Below are positions 27,097 to 36,115 of a stretch of 64,000 nucleotides of DNA, piece by piece. Made by a program: the position numbers and the translations under genes. Each line of letters begins with the position of its first letter. The first letter of the stretch is position 1. This stretch comes from Vibrio sp. MedPE-SWchi (GTDB lineage Bacteria; Pseudomonadota; Gammaproteobacteria; Enterobacterales; Vibrionaceae): assembly GCA_001874155.1 (NCBI GenBank), contig MPDB01000006.1:62001-126000 (forward strand), in the 5' to 3' direction. Below the pieces are notes generated by a model. It was not told where the DNA came from. It searched no databases and saw only the letters and a list, made by a program, of their open reading frames with translations.

Positions 27097-27972
27097 ATGA
27101 CGCTTTATTACGTTGGAATTGATGGTGGTGGAACATCATGCCGCGCGCGGATCCGCACCCAAGACGGCCATTTTATTGGTGAAGCCAAAAGTGGTAGCGC
27201 GAACATCCTTCTTGGGGTTGATGTTGCGATGTCCTCTATTCTGAATGCCATTGAAACGGCCGCGCAGCAAGGAGGGTTAACGACATCAGACTACGCCTCT
27301 ATGCATGTCGGACTTGCTCTTGCCGGTGCTGAACAAAAATCGGCGTGGACAAAATTCATGGCACTAAGCCACCCATTTGCCAGCATGACCCTTAACACTG
27401 ACGCCTACGGGGCTTGTATTGGCGCGCACAACGGTGACGATGGTGCGATCATGATTGGTGGCACCGGGTCTTGTGGCATTTTGCTCAAAGGTGGTCAACA
27501 ACATGTCGTAGGCGGTCGTGAGTTCCCGATCTCAGATCAGGGCGGTGGCGCTGTGATGGGGCTAAGGCTCATTCAACAAGTGTTATTGACGCAAGATGGT
27601 ATTCGACCGGAATCCTCACTTTCTCAGCATGTCATGAACCACTTTAACAACGATATCGACCAAATTGTGGAGTGGTCTAAAACAGCCATTCCGAAAGATT
27701 ACGGTCAATTCTCTCCAGCTATTTTCCAACTTGCCAACGAAGGTGATGAGTTGGCGATTGAAATGCTCAAACAGACGGCGTCGGACATCGAGATGTTTTT
27801 AATCGCTCTGAATAAAAAAGGGGCTGACCGAATTTGTCTAATGGGCAGTATTGCCGAACGAATCCTTGCTTGGTTATCGCCTCCGGTTCAACAGTGGATC
27901 GTGAAACCACAATTTGATGCCATTGAGGGAGCGTTAATGTTTGCTGGCAATGAAACACACAATTTGTACTGA
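27097..27972 (+). CDS. gspK: Glucosamine kinase (BadF/BadG/BcrA ATPase family)
   Basis: A 291-residue sugar kinase of the ASKHA fold. The phosphate-1 motif is YVGIDGGGTSCRARI, a conserved middle motif is MIGGTGSCGIL, and the adenosine region includes ICLMGSIAE. The V. cholerae and V. furnissii homologues are ATP-dependent, glucosamine-specific kinases (GspK) that make GlcN-6-P in the cytoplasm. Earlier annotations call it N-acetylglucosamine kinase, and sequence alone cannot separate GlcN from GlcNAc. It follows GH9 after 2 nt and precedes the hexosaminidase after 9 nt, in the tightest part of the operon. Confidence 0.9.
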   Translation: MTLYYVGIDGGGTSCRARIRTQDGHFIGEAKSGSANILLGVDVAMSSILNAIETAAQQGGLTTSDYASMHVGLALAGAEQKSAWTKFMALSHPFASMTLNTDAYGACIGAHNGDDGAIMIGGTGSCGILLKGGQQHVVGGREFPISDQGGGAVMGLRLIQQVLLTQDGIRPESSLSQHVMNHFNNDIDQIVEWSKTAIPKDYGQFSPAIFQLANEGDELAIEMLKQTASDIEMFLIALNKKGADRICLMGSIAERILAWLSPPVQQWIVKPQFDAIEGALMFAGNETHNLY

Positions 27973-27981
27973 GGATCTAAA

Positions 27982-29895
27982 ATGAGCTATAGAGTAGATT
28001 TAGCAGTACTTTCGGAGCAAAGCCCTGCCTGCCGCTTTGCCCTGACTTTACATAACTTAAGCGATCAAGATATCCATAATTGGTCATTTAACTTCATCAT
28101 GGACCGTTACATTCAACCAGACAGTATATCCCATGGTCAACTAACCCAAACAGGCAGCTACTGTGTTCTTAATCCCAATGCACAGGTCTTAAAAGCCAAC
28201 GGCCACTTCTATTGTGAATTCAGTATTAATACTGCGCCATTGCGCTTCTATACCGATGGTTTCAAAGATGCAGCACTGATCAATTTCGATACTGATGAGC
28301 ATCACGATGTCACAATCACACCGATTGCACTCGCCTCGCCACATCGCGAGCGTGCAGAAATTCCTCATGCAGAGGCGGCTGACATTTGTGTTATTCCAAA
28401 ACCGAACAGCATGGAAACGTCTCCTGGGTACTTTACCTTAAGCAATAAAAGCCAAATCACGCTTCAAGCGAATAGAGCAGAAGATGCGGCAACTTGGCTT
28501 CAGCAGGAATTGGTCACTCTTTTCGACTTTCAAACACAAGCAATCGGTCGTAGTGACATCCGTTACCGAACCAACCCGACTTGTGACAAGAATGAATATC
28601 AGCTCACGGTTGACCAAAGTGGTGTGACACTTGAAGCCAATTCATCGGCTGGTTTTGTTCACGCAACGGCTTCTTTTATTCAATTGATTAAAAAGAGCGA
28701 TGATAAAAATGCTCTTATTATTCCTTTCGTTCAGATATCCGATGCCCCTCGGTATGACTATCGAGGCATGATGCTTGATTGCTCTCGCCACTTCCATCCA
28801 GTGGAAAGAGTTAAACGCTTGATCAATCAACTCGCCCACTACAAATTCAACACGTTCCATTGGCACCTCACTGATGACGAGGGCTGGCGAATTGAAATTA
28901 AAGCCTTCCCTGAATTAACTCAAATAGGCGCACATCGTTCAACTCAGTCAGAGCTTGAACCTCAATTTAGTCATATTGATCAGACCTACTCTGGCTTTTA
29001 CAGCCAAGATGAGATCAAAGAGATCATCACCTTTGCACAGCAGCGCGGAATTACGATCATTCCAGAGATTGATGTCCCAGGTCATTGCCGAGCGGCGATC
29101 AAAGCACTGCCGGAATTACTCGTCGATCCTGATGATCAATCTCAATACCGTAGCGTTCAGAACTACAACGATAACGTTCTGTCACCCGCTTTACCTGGCA
29201 CCTATACGTTTTTGGAAAAGGTGCTGGAAGAAGTTGCATCACTGTTCCCATCACCTTGGGTTCACATAGGTGCCGATGAAGTACCCAATGGTGTGTGGGA
29301 AAAAAGCGAAAAATGCCAATCCCTAATGGAAGAGAACGGGTACAAAGACCCGAAAGAGCTTCAAGGCCACCTACTTAGGTTTGCAGAAAAAAAGCTTCGT
29401 TCGCTAGGAAAGCGCATGGTGGGTTGGGAAGAAGCTCAGCATGGCGATAAAGTCAGCAAAGACACCATCATCTACTCTTGGCTGAGCGAAGACGCGGCTC
29501 TGAAGTGCGCGAAACAGGGCTTTGACGTTATTTTGCAACCAGCCCAACACACCTATTTGGACATGGCGCAAGACTATGCCCCAGAAGAACCAGGGGTGAA
29601 CTGGGCCAATGTTCTGCCGCTGAAACAAGCGTACCAATATGAGCCGTTGTCAGACGTGAGTGACAACGACCCAATTAAAAAACGCATTCTTGGTGTTCAG
29701 TGCGCTCTATGGTGTGAAATTGTCACCCACCAAGAACGCATGGATTACATGATATTCCCACGTTTAACTGCCATGGCTGAAGCCTATTGGACCAGCAATG
29801 AACAAAGAGACTGGGATAACTATTTAACACGCCTGAAAGGTCATTTACCTCTGCTAGACCAGCAGAACGTTCAATACCGTTCACCGTGGAAGTAA
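27982..29895 (+). CDS. GH20 beta-N-acetylhexosaminidase, cytoplasmic
   Basis: A 637-residue GH20 enzyme that hydrolyses (GlcNAc)2 to two GlcNAc. The N-terminal domain (about 1-110) is carbohydrate-binding-like, and a GH20b domain (about 135-255) follows. The TIM barrel begins at about 260 with DAPRYDYRGMMLDCSRHFHP. FHWHLTDDEGWRIEI is the substrate loop, and the catalytic Asp-Glu pair is in HIGADEVPNGVWE, with Glu as acid/base and the substrate N-acetyl group as nucleophile. There is no signal peptide. It competes for the same dimer with the phosphorylase encoded next. Confidence 0.93.
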   Translation: MSYRVDLAVLSEQSPACRFALTLHNLSDQDIHNWSFNFIMDRYIQPDSISHGQLTQTGSYCVLNPNAQVLKANGHFYCEFSINTAPLRFYTDGFKDAALINFDTDEHHDVTITPIALASPHRERAEIPHAEAADICVIPKPNSMETSPGYFTLSNKSQITLQANRAEDAATWLQQELVTLFDFQTQAIGRSDIRYRTNPTCDKNEYQLTVDQSGVTLEANSSAGFVHATASFIQLIKKSDDKNALIIPFVQISDAPRYDYRGMMLDCSRHFHPVERVKRLINQLAHYKFNTFHWHLTDDEGWRIEIKAFPELTQIGAHRSTQSELEPQFSHIDQTYSGFYSQDEIKEIITFAQQRGITIIPEIDVPGHCRAAIKALPELLVDPDDQSQYRSVQNYNDNVLSPALPGTYTFLEKVLEEVASLFPSPWVHIGADEVPNGVWEKSEKCQSLMEENGYKDPKELQGHLLRFAEKKLRSLGKRMVGWEEAQHGDKVSKDTIIYSWLSEDAALKCAKQGFDVILQPAQHTYLDMAQDYAPEEPGVNWANVLPLKQAYQYEPLSDVSDNDPIKKRILGVQCALWCEIVTHQERMDYMIFPRLTAMAEAYWTSNEQRDWDNYLTRLKGHLPLLDQQNVQYRSPWK

Positions 29896-29905
29896 GACTC
29901 AAGTT

Positions 29906-29967
29906 AAGAGCATCATTCGCTCTTTTAAATTTCACTAGCACTTATTTTGGCTGTTGTATTAGCAGCC
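29906..29967 (+). other. Two small stem-loops between hexosaminidase and chbP
   Basis: AAGAGC/GCTCTT (29906-29924) and GGCTG/CAGCC (29949-29967) can each form a short hairpin in the 91-nt gap. Neither has a U-tract. Possible mRNA-processing or stability elements; weak. Confidence 0.3.
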
Positions 29968-29986
29968 TATACAAAAGGATAGAACC

Positions 29987-32392
29987 ATGAAATACGGCTA
30001 TTTCGATAATGAGAATCGTGAATACGTCATCACTCGCCCTGACGTTCCAGCACCTTGGACTAACTACCTAGGTACTGAGAAATTTTGTACTGTAATCTCA
30101 CACAATGCTGGTGGTTACTCTTTCTACAACTCACCAGAATATAACCGCGTTACTAAGTTCAGACCAAATGCGTCATTTGATCGCCCAGGACACTACGTAT
30201 ATCTACGTGATGATGAAACCGGTGATTACTGGTCAATCTCATGGCAGCCCGTTGCTAAAAGCTTAGACGAAGCGAGCTACGAGGTTCGTCACGGCCTTTC
30301 TTACTCTAAATTCAAGTGTGAATACAGCGGTATTAGCGCTGAGAAAACGCTATTCGTACCAAAAGGCGAAGATGCCGAAGTTTGGGACGTCGTCATCAAA
30401 AATACATCTGACCGACCACGTACTATCAGTGCATTCTCTTTCGTCGAGTTCTCATTTAGCCATATTCAATCAGACAACCAGAACCATCAGATGTCACTTT
30501 ACTCTGCGGGTACTGAGTATAAAGACGGCGTGATTGAATACGATCTTTACTACAATACCAATGACTTTGAAGGCTTCTACTACCTAGCATCAACGTTCGA
30601 TCCTGATTCATACGATGGTCAACGCGATAACTTCTTAGGTCTATACCGTGACGAAGCCAACCCAATTGCGGTAGAAAAAGGTCGCTGTTCAAACAGTGCT
30701 CAAACTTGTTACAACCACTGTGGTTCACTGCATAAGCAATTTACCATTCAACCAGGTGAAGAAGTACGTTTTGCTTACATCCTTGGTATTGGTAAAGGCA
30801 ATGGCGACCGCTTACGCACTAAATATCAAGATCTTGCCAACGTCGATGCTGCTTTTGCTGGAATCAAAGATCACTGGAATGAGCGTTGTGATAAGTTCCA
30901 AGTGAAATCGCCAAACGAAGGCCTCGATACCATGATCAACGCTTGGACCCTATACCAAGCGGAAACCTGTGTTGTTTGGTCTCGCTTTGCATCCTTCATT
31001 GAAGTTGGCGGACGAACGGGTCTGGGCTATCGTGATACCGCACAAGACGCGATCTCCGTGCCGCACGCTAACCCAGAAATGACTCGTAAGCGCCTTGTCG
31101 ATCTTCTCCGTGGGCAAGTCAAAGCGGGTTACGGTTTACACTTGTTTGATCCTGACTGGTTCGATCCAGAGAAAGCGGATGTTGAGCCATCAAAATCACC
31201 AACCGTTGTCCCTACACCCTCTGACGATGACAAGATCCATGGTATCGAAGACACCTGTTCTGATGATCACTTATGGCTAGTTCCAACGATCTGTAAATAC
31301 GTGATGGAAACAGGCGAAGAAAGCTTCTTCGACGAGCAAATCCCATACGCAGATGGCGGAAACGCGAGCGTTTATGACCACATGAAAGCCGCACTGGATT
31401 TCTCTGCGGAATACGTTGGTCAAACCGGCATTTGTAAAGGTCTTCGCGCCGACTGGAATGACTGTCTAAACCTAGGTGGCGGTGAGTCTTCTATGGTGTC
31501 TTTCCTACACTACTGGGCACTTCAAGAATTCCTAGATCTTGCTAAATACCGTGGTAATGATGCTGACGTGGCTAAATACACGGAAATGGCGGCTAACGTG
31601 CGCGAAGCTTGTGAAACTCACCTTTGGGATGACGAGGGTGGTTGGTACATCCGTGGTCTAACCAAAGATGGCGACAAGATTGGTACCGCTCAACAAACTG
31701 AAGGTCGTATTCACCTAGAGTCAAATACGCTTGCGGTTCTTTCTGGCGCGGTTTCTCAAGAACGCGGTGAGAAGGCAATGGATGCGGTTGATGAGAACCT
31801 TTACTCAGAATACGGCTTGCATCTGAACTCTCCGTCGTTCGCAACACCGAACGATGACATTGGTTTCGTAACACGCGTATACCAAGGCGTTAAAGAGAAC
31901 GGCGCTATCTTCTCACACCCTAACCCTTGGGCATGGGTCGCTGAAGCGAAGCTGGGCCGTGGTGACCGTGCGATGAAATTCTACGACGCACTAAACCCAT
32001 ACAACCAAAATGACATCATCGATAAGCGTATTGCAGAACCTTACTCTTACGTTCAATTCATTATGGGGCGTGACCACCAAGATCATGGTCGTGCAAATCA
32101 CCCATGGCTAACAGGTACCTCTGGCTGGGCTTATTTTGCCGTGACTAACTTTATTTTGGGTGTTCGCGTTGGTTATGAAGGTCTCACTGTTGACCCTTGT
32201 ATCCCAACAGATTGGCCAGGTTTCGAGGTCACTCGTCAATGGCGTGGTGCAACGTACAACATCAAGGTTGAAAACCCAGCTTCTGTGAGCAAAGGGGTTA
32301 AATCAATGACGCTTAATGGTCAACCCGTGGAAGGTGCTCTTCCTGTGCTCGCTGAAGGCAGTGTCAACGAAGTTGTTGTGACTCTTGGTTAA
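29987..32392 (+). CDS. chbP: N,N'-diacetylchitobiose phosphorylase (GH94)
   Basis: An 801-residue cytoplasmic enzyme that splits (GlcNAc)2 with phosphate into GlcNAc-1-phosphate and GlcNAc, saving one ATP. The N-terminal beta-sandwich (about 1-275) and helical linker lead to the (alpha/alpha)6 barrel (about 310-730). The catalytic acid Asp492 is in GLRADWNDCLNLGGGESSM, at the same number as in the studied V. proteolyticus enzyme, and TGTSGWAYFAVT forms the phosphate-site loop. Length matches that family exactly. AAAAGGAT precedes the ATG. The product feeds the phosphomutase encoded downstream. Confidence 0.96.
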   Translation: MKYGYFDNENREYVITRPDVPAPWTNYLGTEKFCTVISHNAGGYSFYNSPEYNRVTKFRPNASFDRPGHYVYLRDDETGDYWSISWQPVAKSLDEASYEVRHGLSYSKFKCEYSGISAEKTLFVPKGEDAEVWDVVIKNTSDRPRTISAFSFVEFSFSHIQSDNQNHQMSLYSAGTEYKDGVIEYDLYYNTNDFEGFYYLASTFDPDSYDGQRDNFLGLYRDEANPIAVEKGRCSNSAQTCYNHCGSLHKQFTIQPGEEVRFAYILGIGKGNGDRLRTKYQDLANVDAAFAGIKDHWNERCDKFQVKSPNEGLDTMINAWTLYQAETCVVWSRFASFIEVGGRTGLGYRDTAQDAISVPHANPEMTRKRLVDLLRGQVKAGYGLHLFDPDWFDPEKADVEPSKSPTVVPTPSDDDKIHGIEDTCSDDHLWLVPTICKYVMETGEESFFDEQIPYADGGNASVYDHMKAALDFSAEYVGQTGICKGLRADWNDCLNLGGGESSMVSFLHYWALQEFLDLAKYRGNDADVAKYTEMAANVREACETHLWDDEGGWYIRGLTKDGDKIGTAQQTEGRIHLESNTLAVLSGAVSQERGEKAMDAVDENLYSEYGLHLNSPSFATPNDDIGFVTRVYQGVKENGAIFSHPNPWAWVAEAKLGRGDRAMKFYDALNPYNQNDIIDKRIAEPYSYVQFIMGRDHQDHGRANHPWLTGTSGWAYFAVTNFILGVRVGYEGLTVDPCIPTDWPGFEVTRQWRGATYNIKVENPASVSKGVKSMTLNGQPVEGALPVLAEGSVNEVVVTLG

Positions 32393-32403
32393 TCAGCGTT
32401 CTT

Positions 32404-32490
32404 AGTTAAGTGTGACCTTTGCAAAAAGGTCACGTTAACTGACATCTGTGCTGCTATCGGTTGAGCGTTCTTTCTAGAAAGACACTCAAC
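32404..32490 (+). other. Tandem stem-loops with a shared 3' motif, between chbP and the mutase gene
   Basis: Hairpin 1 (32404-32440) has arms AGTTAA...GTGACCTTT and AAAGGTCAC...TTAACT around loop GCAA. Hairpin 2 (32460-32490) has arms GTTGAG and CTCAAC around the 14-bp palindrome TCTTTCTAGAAAGA. Each is followed by the same motif (AACTGACA) and neither by a T-run, so they are unlikely to be simple terminators. Probable RNA stability or processing elements. Confidence 0.55.
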
Positions 32491-32514
32491 TGACACAGCA
32501 AAAAGGATTTTATT

Positions 32515-33927
32515 ATGATCAAATTTGGTACAGGTGGCTGGCGTGCATTCATTGGTGAAGAGTTCACTAAAGATAACGTTCGCCTTGTCGCACAAGCACT
32601 ATCAAATATTATTAACAATGAAAATGTCGCCGATAAAGGGTTCATCGTTGGTTATGACCGACGCTTCCTTTCTGACAAAGCAGGTCGTTGGTTTGCTGAA
32701 GTGTTAGCAGCAAACAACATCCCTGTGAGTTTCATTGATAAGTTTGTTCCTACTCCTATCGTCATGTTTCAAGCCAAAGAAATTGGGTGCGCTTACTCTG
32801 CGTGTATTACCGCTTCTCACAACCCTGCAGATTACAACGGCATCAAAATCTTCATCGAAGGTGGGCGCGATGCGGATGAGATCATTACACAAAAAGTAGA
32901 AGAACAAATCAGCCAACTGACGTTAAATGACATCAAGTCGGTTGAGTTTGAACAAGCTCTCAACGACAAATCGGTTGTCATCATCAACCCAATGAACGCC
33001 TTTGTTGATTCCATCATCAACTTTATCGACATTGAAGCGATCAAGAATGCCAACTTGAAGGTACTGATTGATCCAATGTTTGGGGTTGCGAAAAACGCAT
33101 TACAAACTGTGCTCATCAATGGTCGATGTGATGTCGATGTTATTAACGATGGCAAGAATCCAGACTTTGGTGGCCTTATGCCATCACCGAGTGCCGCAAC
33201 ACTCTATCGCTTGAAGCACTTAGTAGCGGCAGAAGGCTATGATATAGGCATTGGCACGGATGGGGACGCTGATAGACTGGGCATCATTGATGAAAAGGGT
33301 CACTTTATTCATCCGAATGAAGTGCTGATCCTGCTCTACTACTACCTACTTGAGTACAAAGGCTGGAAAGGCTCTGTCGTTCGTAACATTGCCACTACTC
33401 ATATCCTCGACAAAATTGCCGCGGATCACGGTGAAAAGAGCTTTGAGGTTCCTGTAGGCTTTAAGCACATCAGCTCTCAAATGGAGGCGGATGACTCATT
33501 GATTGGTGGTGAAAGCTCAGGTGGCTTGACCATTCGTGGTCACATACTGGGTAAAGATGGTGTCTTCGCATCAAGCCTACTAGTAGAGATGATTTCTGTT
33601 ACAGGCAAAAAACTTTCGGAAATGCTTGATGAAATCTACGGCAAGTATGGCTATGCCTATACTGCCGAGGGTGATTGTACCTTCAAGCCCGCTCAAAAAG
33701 AGGTTCTTTACAACAAGATATACGTTGAAAAGCAATTGCCTGAATTTGAGTTTGAGATTGAAAAAGTCAGCTATGACGACGGAGCTAAGGTGTACTTTAA
33801 GAATGGCGGCTGGGTTATTGCTCGCTTCTCAGGTACCGAGCCTTTACTACGAATCTTTGCTGAAATGGAAGATAAAGAGACTGCCGAACGTGTTCTTCAG
33901 CAGGTAAAAGACTTCTTATCTCTATAA
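32515..33927 (+). CDS. Phosphohexomutase (GlcNAc-1-P / phosphoglucomutase family)
   Basis: A 470-residue alpha-D-phosphohexomutase. The phosphoserine loop is CITASHNPADYNG, the metal-binding loop is IGTDGDADRLGI, the sugar-binding loop is GGESSGGL, and the C-terminal phosphate-binding loop is RFSGTEPLLRI. In this operon the expected job is turning GlcNAc-1-P from the phosphorylase into GlcNAc-6-P for NagA. That substrate is inferred from position; by sequence it could be called phosphoglucomutase or phosphomannomutase. AAGGA lies 7 nt before the ATG. Last gene of the operon, followed by a strong terminator. Confidence 0.9.
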   Translation: MIKFGTGGWRAFIGEEFTKDNVRLVAQALSNIINNENVADKGFIVGYDRRFLSDKAGRWFAEVLAANNIPVSFIDKFVPTPIVMFQAKEIGCAYSACITASHNPADYNGIKIFIEGGRDADEIITQKVEEQISQLTLNDIKSVEFEQALNDKSVVIINPMNAFVDSIINFIDIEAIKNANLKVLIDPMFGVAKNALQTVLINGRCDVDVINDGKNPDFGGLMPSPSAATLYRLKHLVAAEGYDIGIGTDGDADRLGIIDEKGHFIHPNEVLILLYYYLLEYKGWKGSVVRNIATTHILDKIAADHGEKSFEVPVGFKHISSQMEADDSLIGGESSGGLTIRGHILGKDGVFASSLLVEMISVTGKKLSEMLDEIYGKYGYAYTAEGDCTFKPAQKEVLYNKIYVEKQLPEFEFEIEKVSYDDGAKVYFKNGGWVIARFSGTEPLLRIFAEMEDKETAERVLQQVKDFLSL

Positions 33928-34013
33928 ATTCGCTGTTGATTCAACAGTTAATAGATAAGAACCGATTACCTCACTTTCGCTCAAATTGAGCACCCTATAG
34001 GTGAAGAATACTT

Positions 34014-34037
34014 GCCCAGCGTTTGCTGGGCTTTTTT
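34014..34037 (+). terminator. Terminator of the chitobiose operon
   Basis: A 7-bp GC stem, GCCCAGC/GCTGGGC with loop GTTT, is followed by six T. It lies 86 nt after the mutase stop and is the only strong intrinsic terminator in the 15 kb from cbp. Confidence 0.92.
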
Positions 34038-34136
34038 CGTTTTGAGCCCCTTTCTGCTGTAGTAACCAACTACTACCACCACATGTAAAATAATTGTTAA
34101 CTTGTATTTTCATTCACTCAAAATGGAAATAGAGAC

Positions 34137-34697
34137 ATGGCACGTATACTTATTCTGGCTGGTGATTTTGTAGAAGATTACGAATTGATGGTTCCTTTCC
34201 AAGCGTTAGGTATGGTTGGGCATACTGTAAGCGTTGTGTGTCCCGACAAACGCAGTGGGGAAACCATTAAAACCGCTATCCATGACTTTGAGGGAGACCA
34301 AACCTACACAGAAAAACCAGGTCACCTGTTCACACTCAACGCAAACTTTGACCAAGCTTCTTGCTCACAATTTGATGCCTTGGTTATCCCCGGTGGCCGC
34401 GCCCCTGAATATCTTCGCCTAAACCCTGATGTCATTAAACTCATTACCGATTTTGCTATCGAACAGAAGCCTATTGCAGCAATATGTCATGGTGCTCAGC
34501 TACTCGCCGCAGCTAATATTATCCAAGGTAAAACGATCTCGGCTTACCCTGCTTGCGCTCCAGAGGTTAAATTGGCCGGTGCTGACTACGCTGAACTCGA
34601 GATGGATCAGGCGGTAACCGACGGCATATTTGTCACGGCGCCAGCATGGCCTGCACACCCAAACTGGTTAGCCCAATTAAACCAACTGCTGTTATAG
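34137..34697 (+). CDS. DJ-1/PfpI family protein
   Basis: A 186-residue cytoplasmic protein of the class I glutamine amidotransferase-like fold. The nucleophile elbow is AAICHGAQLL (Cys with adjacent His), a conserved acidic residue is near FVEDYE, and VIPGGRAPEYLR matches the PfpI/DJ-1 group. Members include intracellular proteases, deglycases, glyoxalases and chaperones. The activity here is not deducible. It is transcribed alone, after the chitobiose operon terminator. The nearby genes give no clue to substrate. Confidence 0.85.
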   Translation: MARILILAGDFVEDYELMVPFQALGMVGHTVSVVCPDKRSGETIKTAIHDFEGDQTYTEKPGHLFTLNANFDQASCSQFDALVIPGGRAPEYLRLNPDVIKLITDFAIEQKPIAAICHGAQLLAAANIIQGKTISAYPACAPEVKLAGADYAELEMDQAVTDGIFVTAPAWPAHPNWLAQLNQLLL

Positions 34698-34788
34698 ACT
34701 GTTCGCTTCTATAGACTAAAGGCTTAGTGAGTTATTCAAGAAATTTACTATTCTGATAAATCTATAGGTAGATAAGTGAGTCCCCAAA

Positions 34789-35064
34789 ATGTGTGAGATT
34801 TATTCCGGTGCTGAAGATAATTTGTTCGAACTTAAAACACGCTCTGTACGTATTGAAGGGGTTGTGACGAGTGTTCGGCTTGAGGCCGTTTTCTGGAAGA
34901 TTATTGAAGATATTGCGAACGACTCTCATATCACTGTCGCGGAGTTTTTGACTCGAATCTACAATGAAGTCATTCAACGAAGAGGTGAGCTTGGTAACTT
35001 CACCTCTTTGCTGCGAGTCGCTTGCACGACTTACTTAAATGGGGGAAAACGCATTTCGGTATAA
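34789..35064 (+). CDS. Small ribbon-helix-helix domain protein
   Basis: A 91-residue protein. The core RTRSVRIEGVVTSVRLEAVFW then IAEDI-like helices (WKIIEDIANDSHITVAEFLTRIYNEV) fit the RHH_4 pattern, a ribbon strand with basic residues followed by two helices, found in putative DNA-binding proteins. Its targets are unknown. It is convergent with fbpC, with 22 nt between the stops, so the two genes may share a 3' end. A weak AGTGAG lies before the ATG. It might act on its own promoter or on the neighbouring iron operon, but nothing in the sequence shows this. Confidence 0.7.
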   Translation: MCEIYSGAEDNLFELKTRSVRIEGVVTSVRLEAVFWKIIEDIANDSHITVAEFLTRIYNEVIQRRGELGNFTSLLRVACTTYLNGGKRISV

Positions 35065-35086
35065 CGCGCTTATAAACTTCGATGTA

Positions 35087-36115
35087 TTAAAATGCCAAGA
35101 TACCTTGCTCGTCAACATTAACACGGACCGTTTGACCAATCGTTAACGCCTGAGAAGAACTTGCCGTCAATTGATTGCCATTCACCTTCACCACATAGCG
35201 GCAGTGATCGCCCATAAAATGCTGTTCCTGGACGCGAATTGAACTCTCCTGCTCCGCCTCAATTAAGATGTGCTGTGGCCTCAATAACAACTCACAATCT
35301 TGATTCACCTCAATTGCACCTTTCGCGATGGCTTCGACCGTACCAAGCACCGTTTTGAATTTATACTCTGAGATACGCGTTGCGGGTAAATAGCTACCAC
35401 CACCTAAGAAATCGGCCACAAACTTACTCGACGGATGATAATACAGCTCTGTCGCCGTTCCATATTGTTCAATCACACCATTGTTCATTACCGCCATCTT
35501 GTCAGAAAAGGCAAACGCTTCTTCTCGGCTATGGGTAACAAATATTGCTGTCACACCCTGAGATTTAAAAATGCGTCTGATCTCGGCGATCAATTCATGG
35601 CGAACTTGAGTATCGATATTAGAGAAGGGTTCATCCAGTAACAGCAAATCAGGCTTGTACGCAAGAGTTCGGGCTATCGCCACACGCTGTTGTTGACCAC
35701 CAGAAAGCTGATGGGGGTACCTATCCCCATACGCGGAAAGGTGAACCAATTCGAGCATCTCTTTCGCTTTACTTACTTTCTCAGCTTTGCTGGCACCACG
35801 TAAGCCAAAAACCACATTCTCTTCAACCGTTAGGTGTGGAAACAGCGCATAATCTTGAAAGATCATCCCAATATTACGCTGCTCTGGTGGTAACCAGTTT
35901 TTTCCATCGTCGATGGTCATGCAGTTAAGGCTCATGACTCCTGAACTCAATGGGAGCAGACCCGCTACGGCTTTTAGTAATGTTGTTTTCCCGCAGCCAC
36001 TGGCACCAAGTAGGCACACTATCTCGCCATGATTCACTTCAAGCGACAACTGTTCAAGTACCGTTTGAGACTCATACTTGCACGTTAAGTTTTGTATCGA
36101 CAGCGCACAACTCAT
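35087..36115 (-). CDS. fbpC: Ferric iron ABC transporter ATP-binding protein
   Basis: A 342-residue ATPase of the FbpC/AfuC group. Walker A is GASGCGKTT, the Q-loop is IFQDYALFPHLT, the signature is LSGGQQQRV, Walker B is LLLLDEPFSNID and the switch His is FVTHSREEA. A C-terminal TOBE-like regulatory domain runs from about residue 240. It powers import of Fe3+ handed over by FbpA. Its ATG shares one base with the stop of fbpB (TAATG), so it is translationally coupled. Last gene of a Fur-type operon. Confidence 0.94.
   Translation of the reverse strand: MSCALSIQNLTCKYESQTVLEQLSLEVNHGEIVCLLGASGCGKTTLLKAVAGLLPLSSGVMSLNCMTIDDGKNWLPPEQRNIGMIFQDYALFPHLTVEENVVFGLRGASKAEKVSKAKEMLELVHLSAYGDRYPHQLSGGQQQRVAIARTLAYKPDLLLLDEPFSNIDTQVRHELIAEIRRIFKSQGVTAIFVTHSREEAFAFSDKMAVMNNGVIEQYGTATELYYHPSSKFVADFLGGGSYLPATRISEYKFKTVLGTVEAIAKGAIEVNQDCELLLRPQHILIEAEQESSIRVQEQHFMGDHCRYVVKVNGNQLTASSSQALTIGQTVRVNVDEQGILAF

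Noticed and set aside
33931-33945. CTGTTG/CAACAG hairpin right after the mutase stop as operon terminator
   Set aside because: Weak stem with no T-run; the GC-rich hairpin with six T at 34014-34037 is the real terminator.
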